Assembly: GCA_900315345.1 (NCBI GenBank) | Contig: OMYP01000026.1 | Location: 1 to 41,666, forward strand | Direction of reading: 5' to 3' | Source: an uncultured Selenomonadales bacterium | GTDB taxonomy: Bacteria > Bacillota > Negativicutes > Acidaminococcales > Acidaminococcaceae | DNA length: 41,666 nt | Shown here: in pieces, positions 10,543 to 18,078 of the stretch | Layout: each line of letters begins with the position of its first letter | How positions within the stretch are numbered: position 1 is the first letter of the stretch | The notes under the pieces: generated by a model | Told to the model about the DNA's origin: nothing | The model's input: the letters and a program-made list of their open reading frames with translations, nothing else | Databases searched by the model: none | Made by a program: the position numbers and the translations under genes

Positions 10543-11376
10543 TTATAACTTCCCTTTTTGCAGAAATCTTAAAATATTAACCTTTTCTTTTTCCCCGATT
10601 AAAGCATAGGGTTTTCCGGATTTTAACTGTATCGCAATCATTTCTTCCTTAGCGTCAGCTGTTTTATTTCTTATTTTTTCGAAATAATAGGCTTTAACAT
10701 CATTTTTTACAATATCAAATTCAAATTCATCACATTTAATAACTTTATTAGCTTCGTTCCACCCTATCCATGGTTCTTTTATTATTAATTTCCATATTTC
10801 TGTTTCCTTATTTTCCTGCCTTTTTCTTTCACATCCGAAGCATATATTTCTTTTATCTTTTATATAGGATCCGCATAAAGGACATTTTTTAATTTTATCT
10901 TCATTAAAAAGTTTTTCAAGCCCATATCTCTTTTCTTCTGCGTTAATAACAGCATTTCTGATTTTATCGTTTTGTATATGGGAAAACTTTATTTTTATTG
11001 CTTCCTTCTCGCTATCGTTTAACGGAGGCAAATCAATTTTATCTTTGTGGGTCTTAATATTTTTATTTATTTTTTTTATATGTATTTTTATATTTGACCC
11101 AACAATAAATTTTATATCTTTAACATAATCGACTCCCATAAACCTGTTTATTTTTTCTATAAACTGGATTTTATAATATAAAAACTGGTTGGCCCATACG
11201 GAAGAATCAACTTTTAACGTTAAAATCCTTCGGTCCAGTTTAACAGGAATGCAATGATTTGCATTATTTTTACCTGCTATTTCAGACCAGCAGGCTTTCA
11301 TTTTAAAAAGATTATACTGATTCTGACTGGCTTTTGTACCAATCATATTCAATAAAATTTTATCAACATCTTCCAT
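10543..11376 (-). CDS. DciA-like (DUF721) protein with zinc ribbon
   Basis: 277 residues. The N-terminal ~95 residues match the DUF721/DciA pattern: W-SEIAG, HCIPVKLDRRILTLKVDSSVWANQFLYYK, where the last Trp-Ala-x-x-L is characteristic. DciA is known as a loader/operator of the replicative helicase DnaB in many bacteria. Residues ~170-195 form a CPLC-x10-CFGC zinc ribbon, followed by a further ~80-residue segment that I cannot assign. The usual DUF721 protein is 90-170 residues, so this is a long version. The ATG at 11376 follows the recF stop by one base; an in-frame GTG at 11412 inside recF is possible but less likely. The gene is AT-richer than its neighbours. Its place between recF and gyrB supports a replication role. 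Confidence 0.75.
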   Translation of the reverse strand: MEDVDKILLNMIGTKASQNQYNLFKMKACWSEIAGKNNANHCIPVKLDRRILTLKVDSSVWANQFLYYKIQFIEKINRFMGVDYVKDIKFIVGSNIKIHIKKINKNIKTHKDKIDLPPLNDSEKEAIKIKFSHIQNDKIRNAVINAEEKRYGLEKLFNEDKIKKCPLCGSYIKDKRNICFGCERKRQENKETEIWKLIIKEPWIGWNEANKVIKCDEFEFDIVKNDVKAYYFEKIRNKTADAKEEMIAIQLKSGKPYALIGEKEKVNILRFLQKGKL

Positions 11377-11377
11377 A

Positions 11378-12508
11378 TCATTCTTTTTTAATTTTACCCT
11401 TCTCAATTTCACAATAACGACTGGAAGGAAAATCCGGTATCAGTGATTTATCATTTACAGTGATAAATGTCTGTACTTTTTCGTTTATAAAACCTATCAG
11501 CTGGTTTCTTCTGTGACTGTCAAGTTCACTCATTACATCATCCAGCAAAAGTACGGGATATTCCCCTGAAATATTTTTTATATATTCTATCTGGGAAAGT
11601 TTTAAGGCAAGAGCGCAACAACGCTGCTGTCCCTGAGAAGCAAACGATTTACTTTCCGCTCCGTTTATATAAATTTTCATGTCATCCCTGTGGATACCTA
11701 TTCCTGTATTTCCCATAAGGATGTCCTTAAACATTCTTTCCTGCAGATTTTTATTATAAAAATCTTTTAAGCTTTCAAAGGTCTCTTCCTCCGGATAAAA
11801 TAAATTACCGTCGTTGCCTTTTATTTCATATTTAATATCCAGTGAATCGGATTTATCAGAAAGAACATTAAATGCCGGAATTAAAATATTCTTCAGCTTT
11901 TTTATATTTTCTAACCTTTTTACTAAAACCTGTGCATTTACATCTGATATTTCTTCATCCCATACTGATAACTGTTCCTTTGAATGGTTTTGATCCCGTA
12001 TTATCTTTAATAGAGAATTGCGCTGCCTTAAAAGCCTGCGATAACGTACAAGCAGATCGTAATAGACCGGATCAGTCTGGGATATTTCCATATCCATAAA
12101 ACGACGGCGCAAGGAAGGATCTCCTTTTACTATCTGCAGATCCTCCGGTGAAAACATAACGGCGTTAAAATAACCGTAATGATTTTTTGAAGAAGTTTTT
12201 TTACCGTCAATGTTTATTTCCTTGTGTAATTTTCCGTTATCGACATATCTTTTTATGCGAATGGAGTGAGGTCCGTCATACTTTTCAAATTCCAACATGA
12301 CTGACATTCCCTCAGAGGAAAATTTCATCATATCTTCTTCTTTATTGGTTCGATGGCTCAATCCAAAGGCAGCATAAAAGATACTTTCCAGTAAATTGGT
12401 TTTGCCCTGGCCGTTTTTACCGTAAAAGACGGTTATCATTTTTTCAAAATCAGCAGAAAAAATATCATAATTACGGAAATTGACCAGTTTTAATTTATTG
12501 ATTTTCAT
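11378..12508 (-). CDS. recF: DNA replication and repair protein RecF
   Basis: 376 residues, an SMC-like ATPase that binds single-strand gaps and helps RecO/RecR load RecA. Walker A is FYGKNGQGKTN (~residues 29-39), the ABC signature region reads SQGQQRCCALALKLS (~292-306), and Walker B is PVLLLDDVMSELD (~318-330). Its length is normal for the family. It follows dnaN by only 20 nt and runs into the DciA-like gene. No good ribosome site is visible before the ATG, so translation may depend on coupling to dnaN. No S4-domain (YaaA/RlbA-type) gene lies between dnaN and recF, unlike in Bacillus. Confidence 0.95.
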   Translation of the reverse strand: MKINKLKLVNFRNYDIFSADFEKMITVFYGKNGQGKTNLLESIFYAAFGLSHRTNKEEDMMKFSSEGMSVMLEFEKYDGPHSIRIKRYVDNGKLHKEINIDGKKTSSKNHYGYFNAVMFSPEDLQIVKGDPSLRRRFMDMEISQTDPVYYDLLVRYRRLLRQRNSLLKIIRDQNHSKEQLSVWDEEISDVNAQVLVKRLENIKKLKNILIPAFNVLSDKSDSLDIKYEIKGNDGNLFYPEEETFESLKDFYNKNLQERMFKDILMGNTGIGIHRDDMKIYINGAESKSFASQGQQRCCALALKLSQIEYIKNISGEYPVLLLDDVMSELDSHRRNQLIGFINEKVQTFITVNDKSLIPDFPSSRYCEIEKGKIKKE

Positions 12509-12528
12509 TTTTTATATAATAACTTCAA

Positions 12529-13641
12529 TCAGAATATTACTCTTACAGGGGTTACTATATAAATGTACTCTTCATCGCTGGAAGGTCTGACGCATACAGG
12601 GCTCAGAGAATTATTCAGGTGGATCTCCGCTTCTTCTGTTTCAATGTTCTTCATAATGTCCATAATATAGGCGGCATTAAAAGCTACATTGATAGGGCTT
12701 CCTTCTGTGGTACAGGGAATTATTTCTTCCCCGGTTCCTACATCAGGACTGCTGGACATTACCTTTATTTCTTTTTCGCCAATGCTTATTTTTACAATGC
12801 TGTAATCGTTTTCGCTTCCGCTGCACAGGCTCATACGGCTTACAGCTCCTGCCAGTTCCTTAACATTTACTTTAGTCTTGACGTTAAATTGGGGAGGAAT
12901 CACTCGTTTGTAATCAGGGAACTTACCTTCAATAAGCCGGGAAACAAGAGTCCAGTTTTCGATTTTAACCATCAGCTGGTTATTTAAAATGAAGAAAGTT
13001 ACGTCCTGGGGAAGTTTTCCGTTCAGATTTTTATTTATTTCCTTTAAAACCACCGAAGGGATGATCACACTCATGTCATCCATATTTTCTACGGTAAGGG
13101 TACGAATGGCAAGCCGGTGTGTATTTGTTCCTACGAAAGTAATTTTATTGTCTTTAATTTCACATAAAACCCCGGTAAATAAAGGGCGTGCAGAATCAGT
13201 AGAACATGCAAAAGCTGTTTTCTTGATCAGCTCTTTAATTTTTTCTTCTTCAATAACCAATGACTTCGCTGCTTCTACGGAAGGATATTTGGGATATTCG
13301 TTTACGTTCATCAGAAGGATTTTATAATCTGCTTTACCCGACTGCAGGCGGACATTGTTATCATTATTGTTTTTGGTAAATTTGACAGTATCTCCGTTAA
13401 AATTACGTACAAGGTCGTTAAAACGGGTAGCAGCTATTACTATTTCCCCGGATTCTTCCACTTCTCCTTTAATTTCATTGCTCATGGAAAGATTAATATC
13501 CATTCCTTCCAGTCTGATCTTTCCTTCATCTGCTATTATATGCATGCCTCCGAATATGGGAGTGCTGGGTTTGGCTGCAATGGCAGGCATAATTGACTGT
13601 ACTGCTTTATTTAATTCTGAAGTTGCGCATGTAAATTTCAT
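12529..13641 (-). CDS. dnaN: DNA polymerase III beta subunit (sliding clamp)
   Basis: 370 residues, forming the ring that holds the replicative polymerase on DNA. It starts MKFTCATSELNKAVQSI and ends YIYIVTPVRVIF. The hydrophobic C-terminal strand ending in a P-x-R motif is typical of the three-domain clamp, and the length is standard. The start has a GAAAGGA site about 11 nt upstream. It is the second gene after dnaA, separated from it by the putative origin at 13642-13896. Other clamp-binding proteins are not encoded nearby. Confidence 0.96.
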   Translation of the reverse strand: MKFTCATSELNKAVQSIMPAIAAKPSTPIFGGMHIIADEGKIRLEGMDINLSMSNEIKGEVEESGEIVIAATRFNDLVRNFNGDTVKFTKNNNDNNVRLQSGKADYKILLMNVNEYPKYPSVEAAKSLVIEEEKIKELIKKTAFACSTDSARPLFTGVLCEIKDNKITFVGTNTHRLAIRTLTVENMDDMSVIIPSVVLKEINKNLNGKLPQDVTFFILNNQLMVKIENWTLVSRLIEGKFPDYKRVIPPQFNVKTKVNVKELAGAVSRMSLCSGSENDYSIVKISIGEKEIKVMSSSPDVGTGEEIIPCTTEGSPINVAFNAAYIMDIMKNIETEEAEIHLNNSLSPVCVRPSSDEEYIYIVTPVRVIF

Positions 13642-13896
13642 TTTTTCACAATCCTTTCTTTTTTATTTATTTATTAATAAATTATTTTTAATTTGTAATC
13701 GTAATAGTAAGCCCTGTGATTTATGTGGATAAGTGATATTATAAGGCATTATCATTTGATTATTTACTGTGTATAAACTGTTGATATACTGTATAATCTT
13801 ATTCACAGAATAAACAGGACAGAATGTTGTTCAGTGTTATTAACACTTTTATAACAGGTTGTCTACAAGTTATTCACATATCCCGGAGGGTTGATT
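13642..13896. other. Probable oriC segment between dnaA and dnaN
   Basis: 255 nt with several DnaA-box-like 9-mers: TGTGGATAA at 13724-13732 (perfect, minus), TGTGTATAA at 13768-13776 (one mismatch), TTATTCACA at 13799-13807 and at 13870-13878 (one mismatch each). A strongly AT-rich stretch at about 13650-13705 is a candidate DNA-unwinding element. A perfect 15-nt palindrome (AGTGTTA-T-TAACACT) lies at 13833-13847. B. subtilis likewise has its unwinding site between dnaA and dnaN. That this is the active origin is inference from box density, position and the strand switch. Confidence 0.75.
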
Positions 13897-15258
13897 TCAT
13901 AATGACCTTATTTTTTCTTCATACTGCTGCAGCTGGTTTTCGAAACTTTTGTCTTCTTTTCTCATTTTCTCAATTTTTTCATATGCATGGATTACAGTTG
14001 TATGGTCTCTTCCTCCGAAAGCCTGTCCGATTTTAGGAAGGGAAGCGTCTGTTATCTTCCTGCACAGGTACATGGCTACCTGTCTGGCCATGGCTATGTT
14101 TTTAGGTCGTTTCTTTCCTATTATATCGTCGTATTGCATGTTATAGATTTTACATACGTATTCGATAATCTTATCGATTGTGACATTATTTATTGTCTGT
14201 ACGCTGAACTCATCCAGTATTTTTAATGTCATTTCCCTGTTGATGGGCATGTTCATCAGATTTGCATAAGCGACGATCCGGTTAAAGGCTCCTTCAATCA
14301 TACGTATATTGTTATTTATGCTTGTTGCAATGATCTGGATCACATCATTAGGCATATTTATATTTTCGAATTCTGCTTTTTTCCGGATAATGGCGATCCT
14401 AGTTTCCAGATCCGGAGGCTGTATATCTACGGTTAAACCGCTTACGAAACGGGAACGGAGCCTTTCTTCCAGTTCATCCATATCTTTCGGGGGACGGTCG
14501 CTGGAAACTACAATTTGTTTATTGGATTCTTTCAAAGCATTGAAAGTATGGAAAAATTCTTCCTGTGTCCGTTCCTTTTTTTCCAGGAACTGGATATCAT
14601 CGATAATGAGGCAGTCGATGGTGCGGTATTTTTCCCTGAAGTCGTTGAAGGTATTGTTCTTTATTGCATTGATCATTTCATTTGTAAAAGTCTCGCTTGT
14701 TATATATTTGACTTTTGCAGAGGGGTTGGCAGATAAAACAGCATTACCAATGGCATGCATCAGGTGGGTTTTTCCGAGGCCGGAATTGCCGTAAATGAAT
14801 AAAGGATTATATGTGTTACCCGGGTTAACAGCTACCGCCTGGGCAGCAGCCGCTGCGAAACGGTTTGAATTACCTACCACAAACGTGTCAAACCGCTGTT
14901 TTTCATTTAAATTACTTTCATAAGGCTCTTCTTTTATTTTTTCATCTTCCGGAAAAAGAGGTACAACACTGTAATCCGGTTTTGGTATTTCCAGATTTCC
15001 CTGATTTTCTACATCAATTTTTAACTGAATATTTTTGTTATCGGTAATTTCACTTAAAATTGCGGTGATGATATCATAAAAGTTCTGCTGGATAGAAGAG
15101 CGCAGGGATGTACTGTGTACCGTTGCATAAATCACGTCGTTTTCCATTTTGACGGGAGTGATTTGACGGATGTACATATTCATATTTGTTTCACTGGTTG
15201 AATTACTTAATTTTTCAACCAGTTTATTCCATATTTCAGGTAAATTAAAAACTTCCAT
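13897..15258 (-). CDS. dnaA: Chromosomal replication initiator DnaA
   Basis: 453 residues. It binds DnaA boxes at oriC and melts the origin. Domain I (1-~75) has the helicase-interaction fold pattern, and an acidic linker spans ~95-120. Domain III is the AAA+ ATPase with Walker A GNSGLGKT (157-164), Walker B CLIIDDIQFL and arginine-rich LEERLRSRF. Domain IV ends with the DNA-binding signature GGRDHTTVIHAYEKI. The ATG is preceded by AAAGGA. Genes diverge from the region between dnaA and rpmH, the usual Bacillota arrangement. A DnaA box overlaps the upstream edge of its own promoter region, consistent with autoregulation. Confidence 0.98.
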   Translation of the reverse strand: MEVFNLPEIWNKLVEKLSNSTSETNMNMYIRQITPVKMENDVIYATVHSTSLRSSIQQNFYDIITAILSEITDNKNIQLKIDVENQGNLEIPKPDYSVVPLFPEDEKIKEEPYESNLNEKQRFDTFVVGNSNRFAAAAAQAVAVNPGNTYNPLFIYGNSGLGKTHLMHAIGNAVLSANPSAKVKYITSETFTNEMINAIKNNTFNDFREKYRTIDCLIIDDIQFLEKKERTQEEFFHTFNALKESNKQIVVSSDRPPKDMDELEERLRSRFVSGLTVDIQPPDLETRIAIIRKKAEFENINMPNDVIQIIATSINNNIRMIEGAFNRIVAYANLMNMPINREMTLKILDEFSVQTINNVTIDKIIEYVCKIYNMQYDDIIGKKRPKNIAMARQVAMYLCRKITDASLPKIGQAFGGRDHTTVIHAYEKIEKMRKEDKSFENQLQQYEEKIRSL

Positions 15259-15290
15259 AAAATAATTCCTTTCAAAAAATATTACTCCTT

Positions 15291-15319
15291 ATTTTACCAC
15301 AAAAAGGATTAAAATAAAA
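15291..15319 (-). promoter_or_regulatory. Probable dnaA promoter
   Basis: On the minus strand TGGTAAAAT is an extended -10 (complement of 15291-15299), with a weak -35 (TTTTAT, complement of 15314-15319) at 17 nt. It lies ~33 nt before the dnaA start codon. Confidence 0.55.
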
Positions 15320-15320
15320 G

Positions 15321-15329
15321 TTATCCACA
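15321..15329 (+). promoter_or_regulatory. Perfect DnaA box upstream of dnaA
   Basis: TTATCCACA, the consensus DnaA box, sits next to the -35 position of the dnaA promoter and ~30 nt before the rpmH -35. It could be both part of a bipartite origin and an autoregulatory site. It is the only perfect box in 15259-15457. Confidence 0.8.
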
Positions 15330-15358
15330 GGTAATAAATGTGAAATATTGTTAAATCC

Positions 15359-15387
15359 TTGACACTCCTTTACCTTTTTAGTATAAT
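15359..15387 (+). promoter_or_regulatory. rpmH promoter, full consensus
   Basis: TTGACA (15359-15364), a 17-nt spacer and TATAAT (15382-15387): a perfect sigma-A promoter ~70 nt upstream of rpmH, as expected for a ribosomal protein gene. Confidence 0.88.
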
Positions 15388-15457
15388 TCCGTTAGCTATC
15401 AATTGAAATCATTTACATAGAGATTGATAAGAACATGGAATGAAGGAGGTAAGCACT

Positions 15458-15592
15458 GTGAAACGTACATTCCAGCCCAACAATCTGAGAAGAAAAAGAA
15501 CACACGGATTTCGTAAAAGAATGGCTACACTGGGTGGCCGCCAGGTACTGAAAAGAAGACGCTTAAAAGGCAGAAAGAAATTGTCTGCATAA
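15458..15592 (+). CDS. rpmH: 50S ribosomal protein L34
   Basis: A 44-residue, very basic ribosomal protein. It begins [19 protein letters not shown] and ends [12 protein letters not shown], matching L34 along its whole length. The start is GTG at 15458 with AAGGAGG nine nt upstream. It heads the conserved rpmH-rnpA-yidD-yidC-jag series on the other side of oriC from dnaA. A small hairpin follows it, so much of its transcript may stop before rnpA. Confidence 0.97.
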   Translation: MKRTFQPNNLRRKRTHGFRKRMATLGGRQVLKRRRLKGRKKLSA

Positions 15593-15601
15593 CTTTAGAA
15601 T

Positions 15602-15630
15602 AAATAGGCCGCGTAAGTGGCCTATTTTTT
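15602..15630 (+). terminator. Terminator/attenuator between rpmH and rnpA
   Basis: AAATAGGCC (15602-15610) pairs with GGCCTATTT (15619-15627) around an 8-nt loop and ends in a run of T. It would lower expression of rnpA relative to rpmH. Confidence 0.75.
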
Positions 15631-15655
15631 CCATGTAGACAGGAGTATGGACGCA

Positions 15656-16012
15656 ATGAAAGAATTCGGTTTTCCAAAATCCAATAAGATCAAGGCAAAG
15701 AAAGAGTTTCAGAATGTGTATGAAAAAGGACATTCTGTGGTGGACGGATTATCTGTTTTCTATGTTTTGCCCGGCGAAAATGAAATGATAAGAATAGGTT
15801 TTGCCGTTGGTAAGAAAGTGGGTAATGCCGTTATTCGCAATCATGTAAAGCGGATGATGCGCGAAGTCTTTCGTTTGCATAAAGCGGAATTGAAAGAAAA
15901 CGTCCGTGTGATTTGGGTAGCCCGGAAAAGGCTGGCCCAGGCAGATTTCAAAACCTATGAGAGAGTATTTCTGAGACTGGCTAAACGGGCAGCATTGCTC
16001 CGCCAGCCATGA
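15656..16012 (+). CDS. rnpA: Ribonuclease P protein component
   Basis: 118 residues, the basic protein cofactor of RNase P, which cuts the 5' leader off tRNA precursors. The RNR signature appears as [18 protein letters not shown] (~residues 60-77), and the early [18 protein letters not shown] is typical. The ORF is open further upstream, but I choose ATG 15656 because AGGAG lies ten nt before it; ATG 15647 is too close to that site. It is 17 bp from the attenuator hairpin and precedes yidD by 22 nt. Length is normal. Confidence 0.93.
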   Translation: MKEFGFPKSNKIKAKKEFQNVYEKGHSVVDGLSVFYVLPGENEMIRIGFAVGKKVGNAVIRNHVKRMMREVFRLHKAELKENVRVIWVARKRLAQADFKTYERVFLRLAKRAALLRQP

Positions 16013-16034
16013 AAGCGGACCGGGGGATTTTACT

Positions 16035-16247
16035 ATGGTAAAATTTTTAATGATTTCCCTGATTCGTTTTTATCAACTGTTCATATCCCCGTTGTTAGGA
16101 AATAACTGCCGTTATTATCCTACCTGTTCCCAATATGCCATTGAGGCCATTGAAAAGAAAGGCATTATTAAAGGAAGCTGGATGGCCGTAAAACGAATCT
16201 GCCGCTGCCATCCCTGGCATGACGGGGGATATGATCCCGTTGAATAG
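16035..16247 (+). CDS. yidD: Membrane protein insertion efficiency factor YidD
   Basis: 70 residues. A short protein with an amphipathic N-terminus ([18 protein letters not shown]) and the invariant cysteine pattern [15 protein letters not shown] and [13 protein letters not shown]. YidD homologues associate with the inner membrane and support YidC-dependent insertion. It lies between rnpA and yidC, the standard position. The start ATG has a purine-rich GGGGG site 8 nt upstream. Confidence 0.95.
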   Translation: MVKFLMISLIRFYQLFISPLLGNNCRYYPTCSQYAIEAIEKKGIIKGSWMAVKRICRCHPWHDGGYDPVE

Positions 16248-16275
16248 TTTATTTACTTTTTGAAGGAGTGAAAAA

Positions 16276-16941
16276 TTGGACTTTATTGCAGGTATCATCA
16301 GTAAAATCGTTCAGACTTTATACCACTTTTTAAGTGGCGCAGGATTTCCCAATTACGGTCTTGCTATTGTATTAATGACTGTAATTATTAAAATTATCCT
16401 TTTCCCTTTAACGAAAAAACAGATTGAATCTACCAGGGCTATGATGGCGATCCAGCCCAAAATGAAAGAGATTCAGGAAAAATACAAATATGATAAGGTT
16501 CGTCTGAACCAGGAACTGGCAAAACTTTATAAAGAACAAAATGTAAATCCCATGGCCGGCTGCCTTCCTTTACTGGTACAGATGCCGATCCTGTTCGGGA
16601 TTTATTATGCTATCCGTGATTTCCAGTACGAAGGTCCGGCTAATTTCCTCTGGATGGAAAATATAGCCCTTCCGGATCCTTTGTATATTTTACCTGTTTT
16701 ATCTGCTTTAACAACTTATATACAGACAAAGCAGACTATGCCTAAAAAGAATCCTGGCGACAAACCTCAGGAAGGTATTATGGGGATGATGCAGGGTCAG
16801 ATGATGACCTATTTCATGCCTATTTTTATCGGTTATATCAGTTTAAGTTTTCCTGCAGGCCTGGTTCTCTACTGGATCGTAATGAACATTATGCAGATCG
16901 CCCAGCAGGCATATCTTAACAAACAGACGGAAAATAAATAA
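16276..16941 (+). CDS. yidC: Membrane protein insertase YidC (Oxa1 family)
   Basis: 221 residues. It inserts proteins into the cytoplasmic membrane with or without SecYEG. It has the five-helix Oxa1 core: after a short N-terminal segment come helices near FPNYGLAIVLMTVIIKIILFPL, a conserved cytoplasmic charged loop (KQIESTRAMMAIQPKMKEI), then LPLLVQMPILFGIYYAI, LPVLSALTTYI and GLVLYWIVMNIMQIAQQ. The positively charged groove residue is probably the Lys in IIKIILFPL. There is no large periplasmic domain and no lipobox. The start is TTG at 16276 after GGAGTG. It is short but normal for this phylum. Confidence 0.95.
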   Translation: MDFIAGIISKIVQTLYHFLSGAGFPNYGLAIVLMTVIIKIILFPLTKKQIESTRAMMAIQPKMKEIQEKYKYDKVRLNQELAKLYKEQNVNPMAGCLPLLVQMPILFGIYYAIRDFQYEGPANFLWMENIALPDPLYILPVLSALTTYIQTKQTMPKKNPGDKPQEGIMGMMQGQMMTYFMPIFIGYISLSFPAGLVLYWIVMNIMQIAQQAYLNKQTENK

Positions 16942-16974
16942 CGTTTTTTATGATTGATAAATAAGGAGTAGAAA

Positions 16975-17946
16975 ATGAACGTTGAATCTGTAGGTAAAAC
17001 GGTTGAAGAAGCGCTGGAAGCCGCTTTGAAAGAATTAAACCTGACGAAAGAGGAAGTAGACTATACAGTTCTTGTAGAACCTAAAAAAGGATTTTTAGGT
17101 TTCGGTAAAAAAGAAGCAAAAATTCTTGTTACCCCTAAGGTGGAAAAAGTATCGGTTGCAGCAGAAAAGGCTGAAGCTGCGGAAGAAACATTAAAAGATA
17201 AAATTGTTTCCTTCGGTGAAAAAACAGTAGACAGCGCAGGTTCCGCTTTACGGGCAGTAGGCGAAAAAGCCAATGAGCTTGACGAAAAACAAAAAGCATT
17301 TAATGACAGGGTTAAAGATAAATGGAACGATGCCGTTGACTCTGTAAAAGAAAGCGGAGATAAGGTTAAAAGCGCGGTAAACGAAAAAGTGGAAACTGCC
17401 AATGCAGTAACCGCCGCAGTAAAAAATACATTATCAGAGCGCAAAAATAAACGTGCCGCTGCAGAACCTGCCAAAGAGTTTATTGTTGACGACGCTGTTG
17501 TTGATGAAGCAAAAGATTTCCTGGCAAAAATTTTCAAGGCAATGAAAATTGAAGTCATGATGGAAAAATTTGTCAATAAAAAAGACGGCTGCGTGGTATT
17601 AAAGCTCCATGGGGACGATATGGGGATCCTGATCGGCAAACACGGGCAGACGTTGGATTCATTACAGTATCTGACAAACCTGGTTGCCAATAAAAATACG
17701 GAAAACAGAGTACACATTGTAATTGATGTGGAAAATTACCGGGAACGCAGAGCGGAAACCCTGACCCGTCTGGCCAAACGCCTGGCTGATAAGGTTAAAA
17801 AGAATGGAGAACGCATTGTGCTGGAGCCTATGAACCCCCATGAAAGGAAAATAATCCACACCGCGTTGCAGAATGACAACAAGATTACGACACTGAGTGA
17901 AGGAAGCGAACCCTATCGTAAAGTTGTCATTGAGCTTAAAAAATAA
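16975..17946 (+). CDS. jag: Jag/KhpB RNA-binding protein
   Basis: 323 residues. Residues 1-~50 form the Jag-N domain (TVEEALEAALKELNLTKEEVD ... KKGFLGFGKKEAKI). Residues ~55-170 are a long, Ala/Lys/Glu-rich segment predicted helical and low in complexity, longer than in most relatives. A KH domain follows (MGILIGKHGQTLDSLQYL, ~218-235; GKHG is the RNA-contact loop), and an R3H domain ends the protein (NPHERKIIHTAL, with the R-x3-H pair). It binds RNA in partnership with KhpA in other Bacillota and affects cell division and envelope synthesis. It sits after yidC as usual and is followed by a terminator. Confidence 0.93.
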   Translation: MNVESVGKTVEEALEAALKELNLTKEEVDYTVLVEPKKGFLGFGKKEAKILVTPKVEKVSVAAEKAEAAEETLKDKIVSFGEKTVDSAGSALRAVGEKANELDEKQKAFNDRVKDKWNDAVDSVKESGDKVKSAVNEKVETANAVTAAVKNTLSERKNKRAAAEPAKEFIVDDAVVDEAKDFLAKIFKAMKIEVMMEKFVNKKDGCVVLKLHGDDMGILIGKHGQTLDSLQYLTNLVANKNTENRVHIVIDVENYRERRAETLTRLAKRLADKVKKNGERIVLEPMNPHERKIIHTALQNDNKITTLSEGSEPYRKVVIELKK

Positions 17947-17957
17947 GTGAAAATGAA

Positions 17958-17993
17958 AAACCCGGTGTAGATTTTCTGCCCGGGTTTATTTTG
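17958..17993 (+). terminator. Terminator after jag
   Basis: AAACCCGG (17958-17965) pairs with CCGGGTTT (17980-17987) around a 14-nt loop, followed by ATTTTG and a T-run. Confidence 0.75.
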
Positions 17994-18078
17994 TTTTTTA
18001 TTAATCATCTGTTTATTGTGAATTATATTTCATTTAATTATTGCGGCTCATAACAGAGTCGTTTTATAGGGTGTCATT

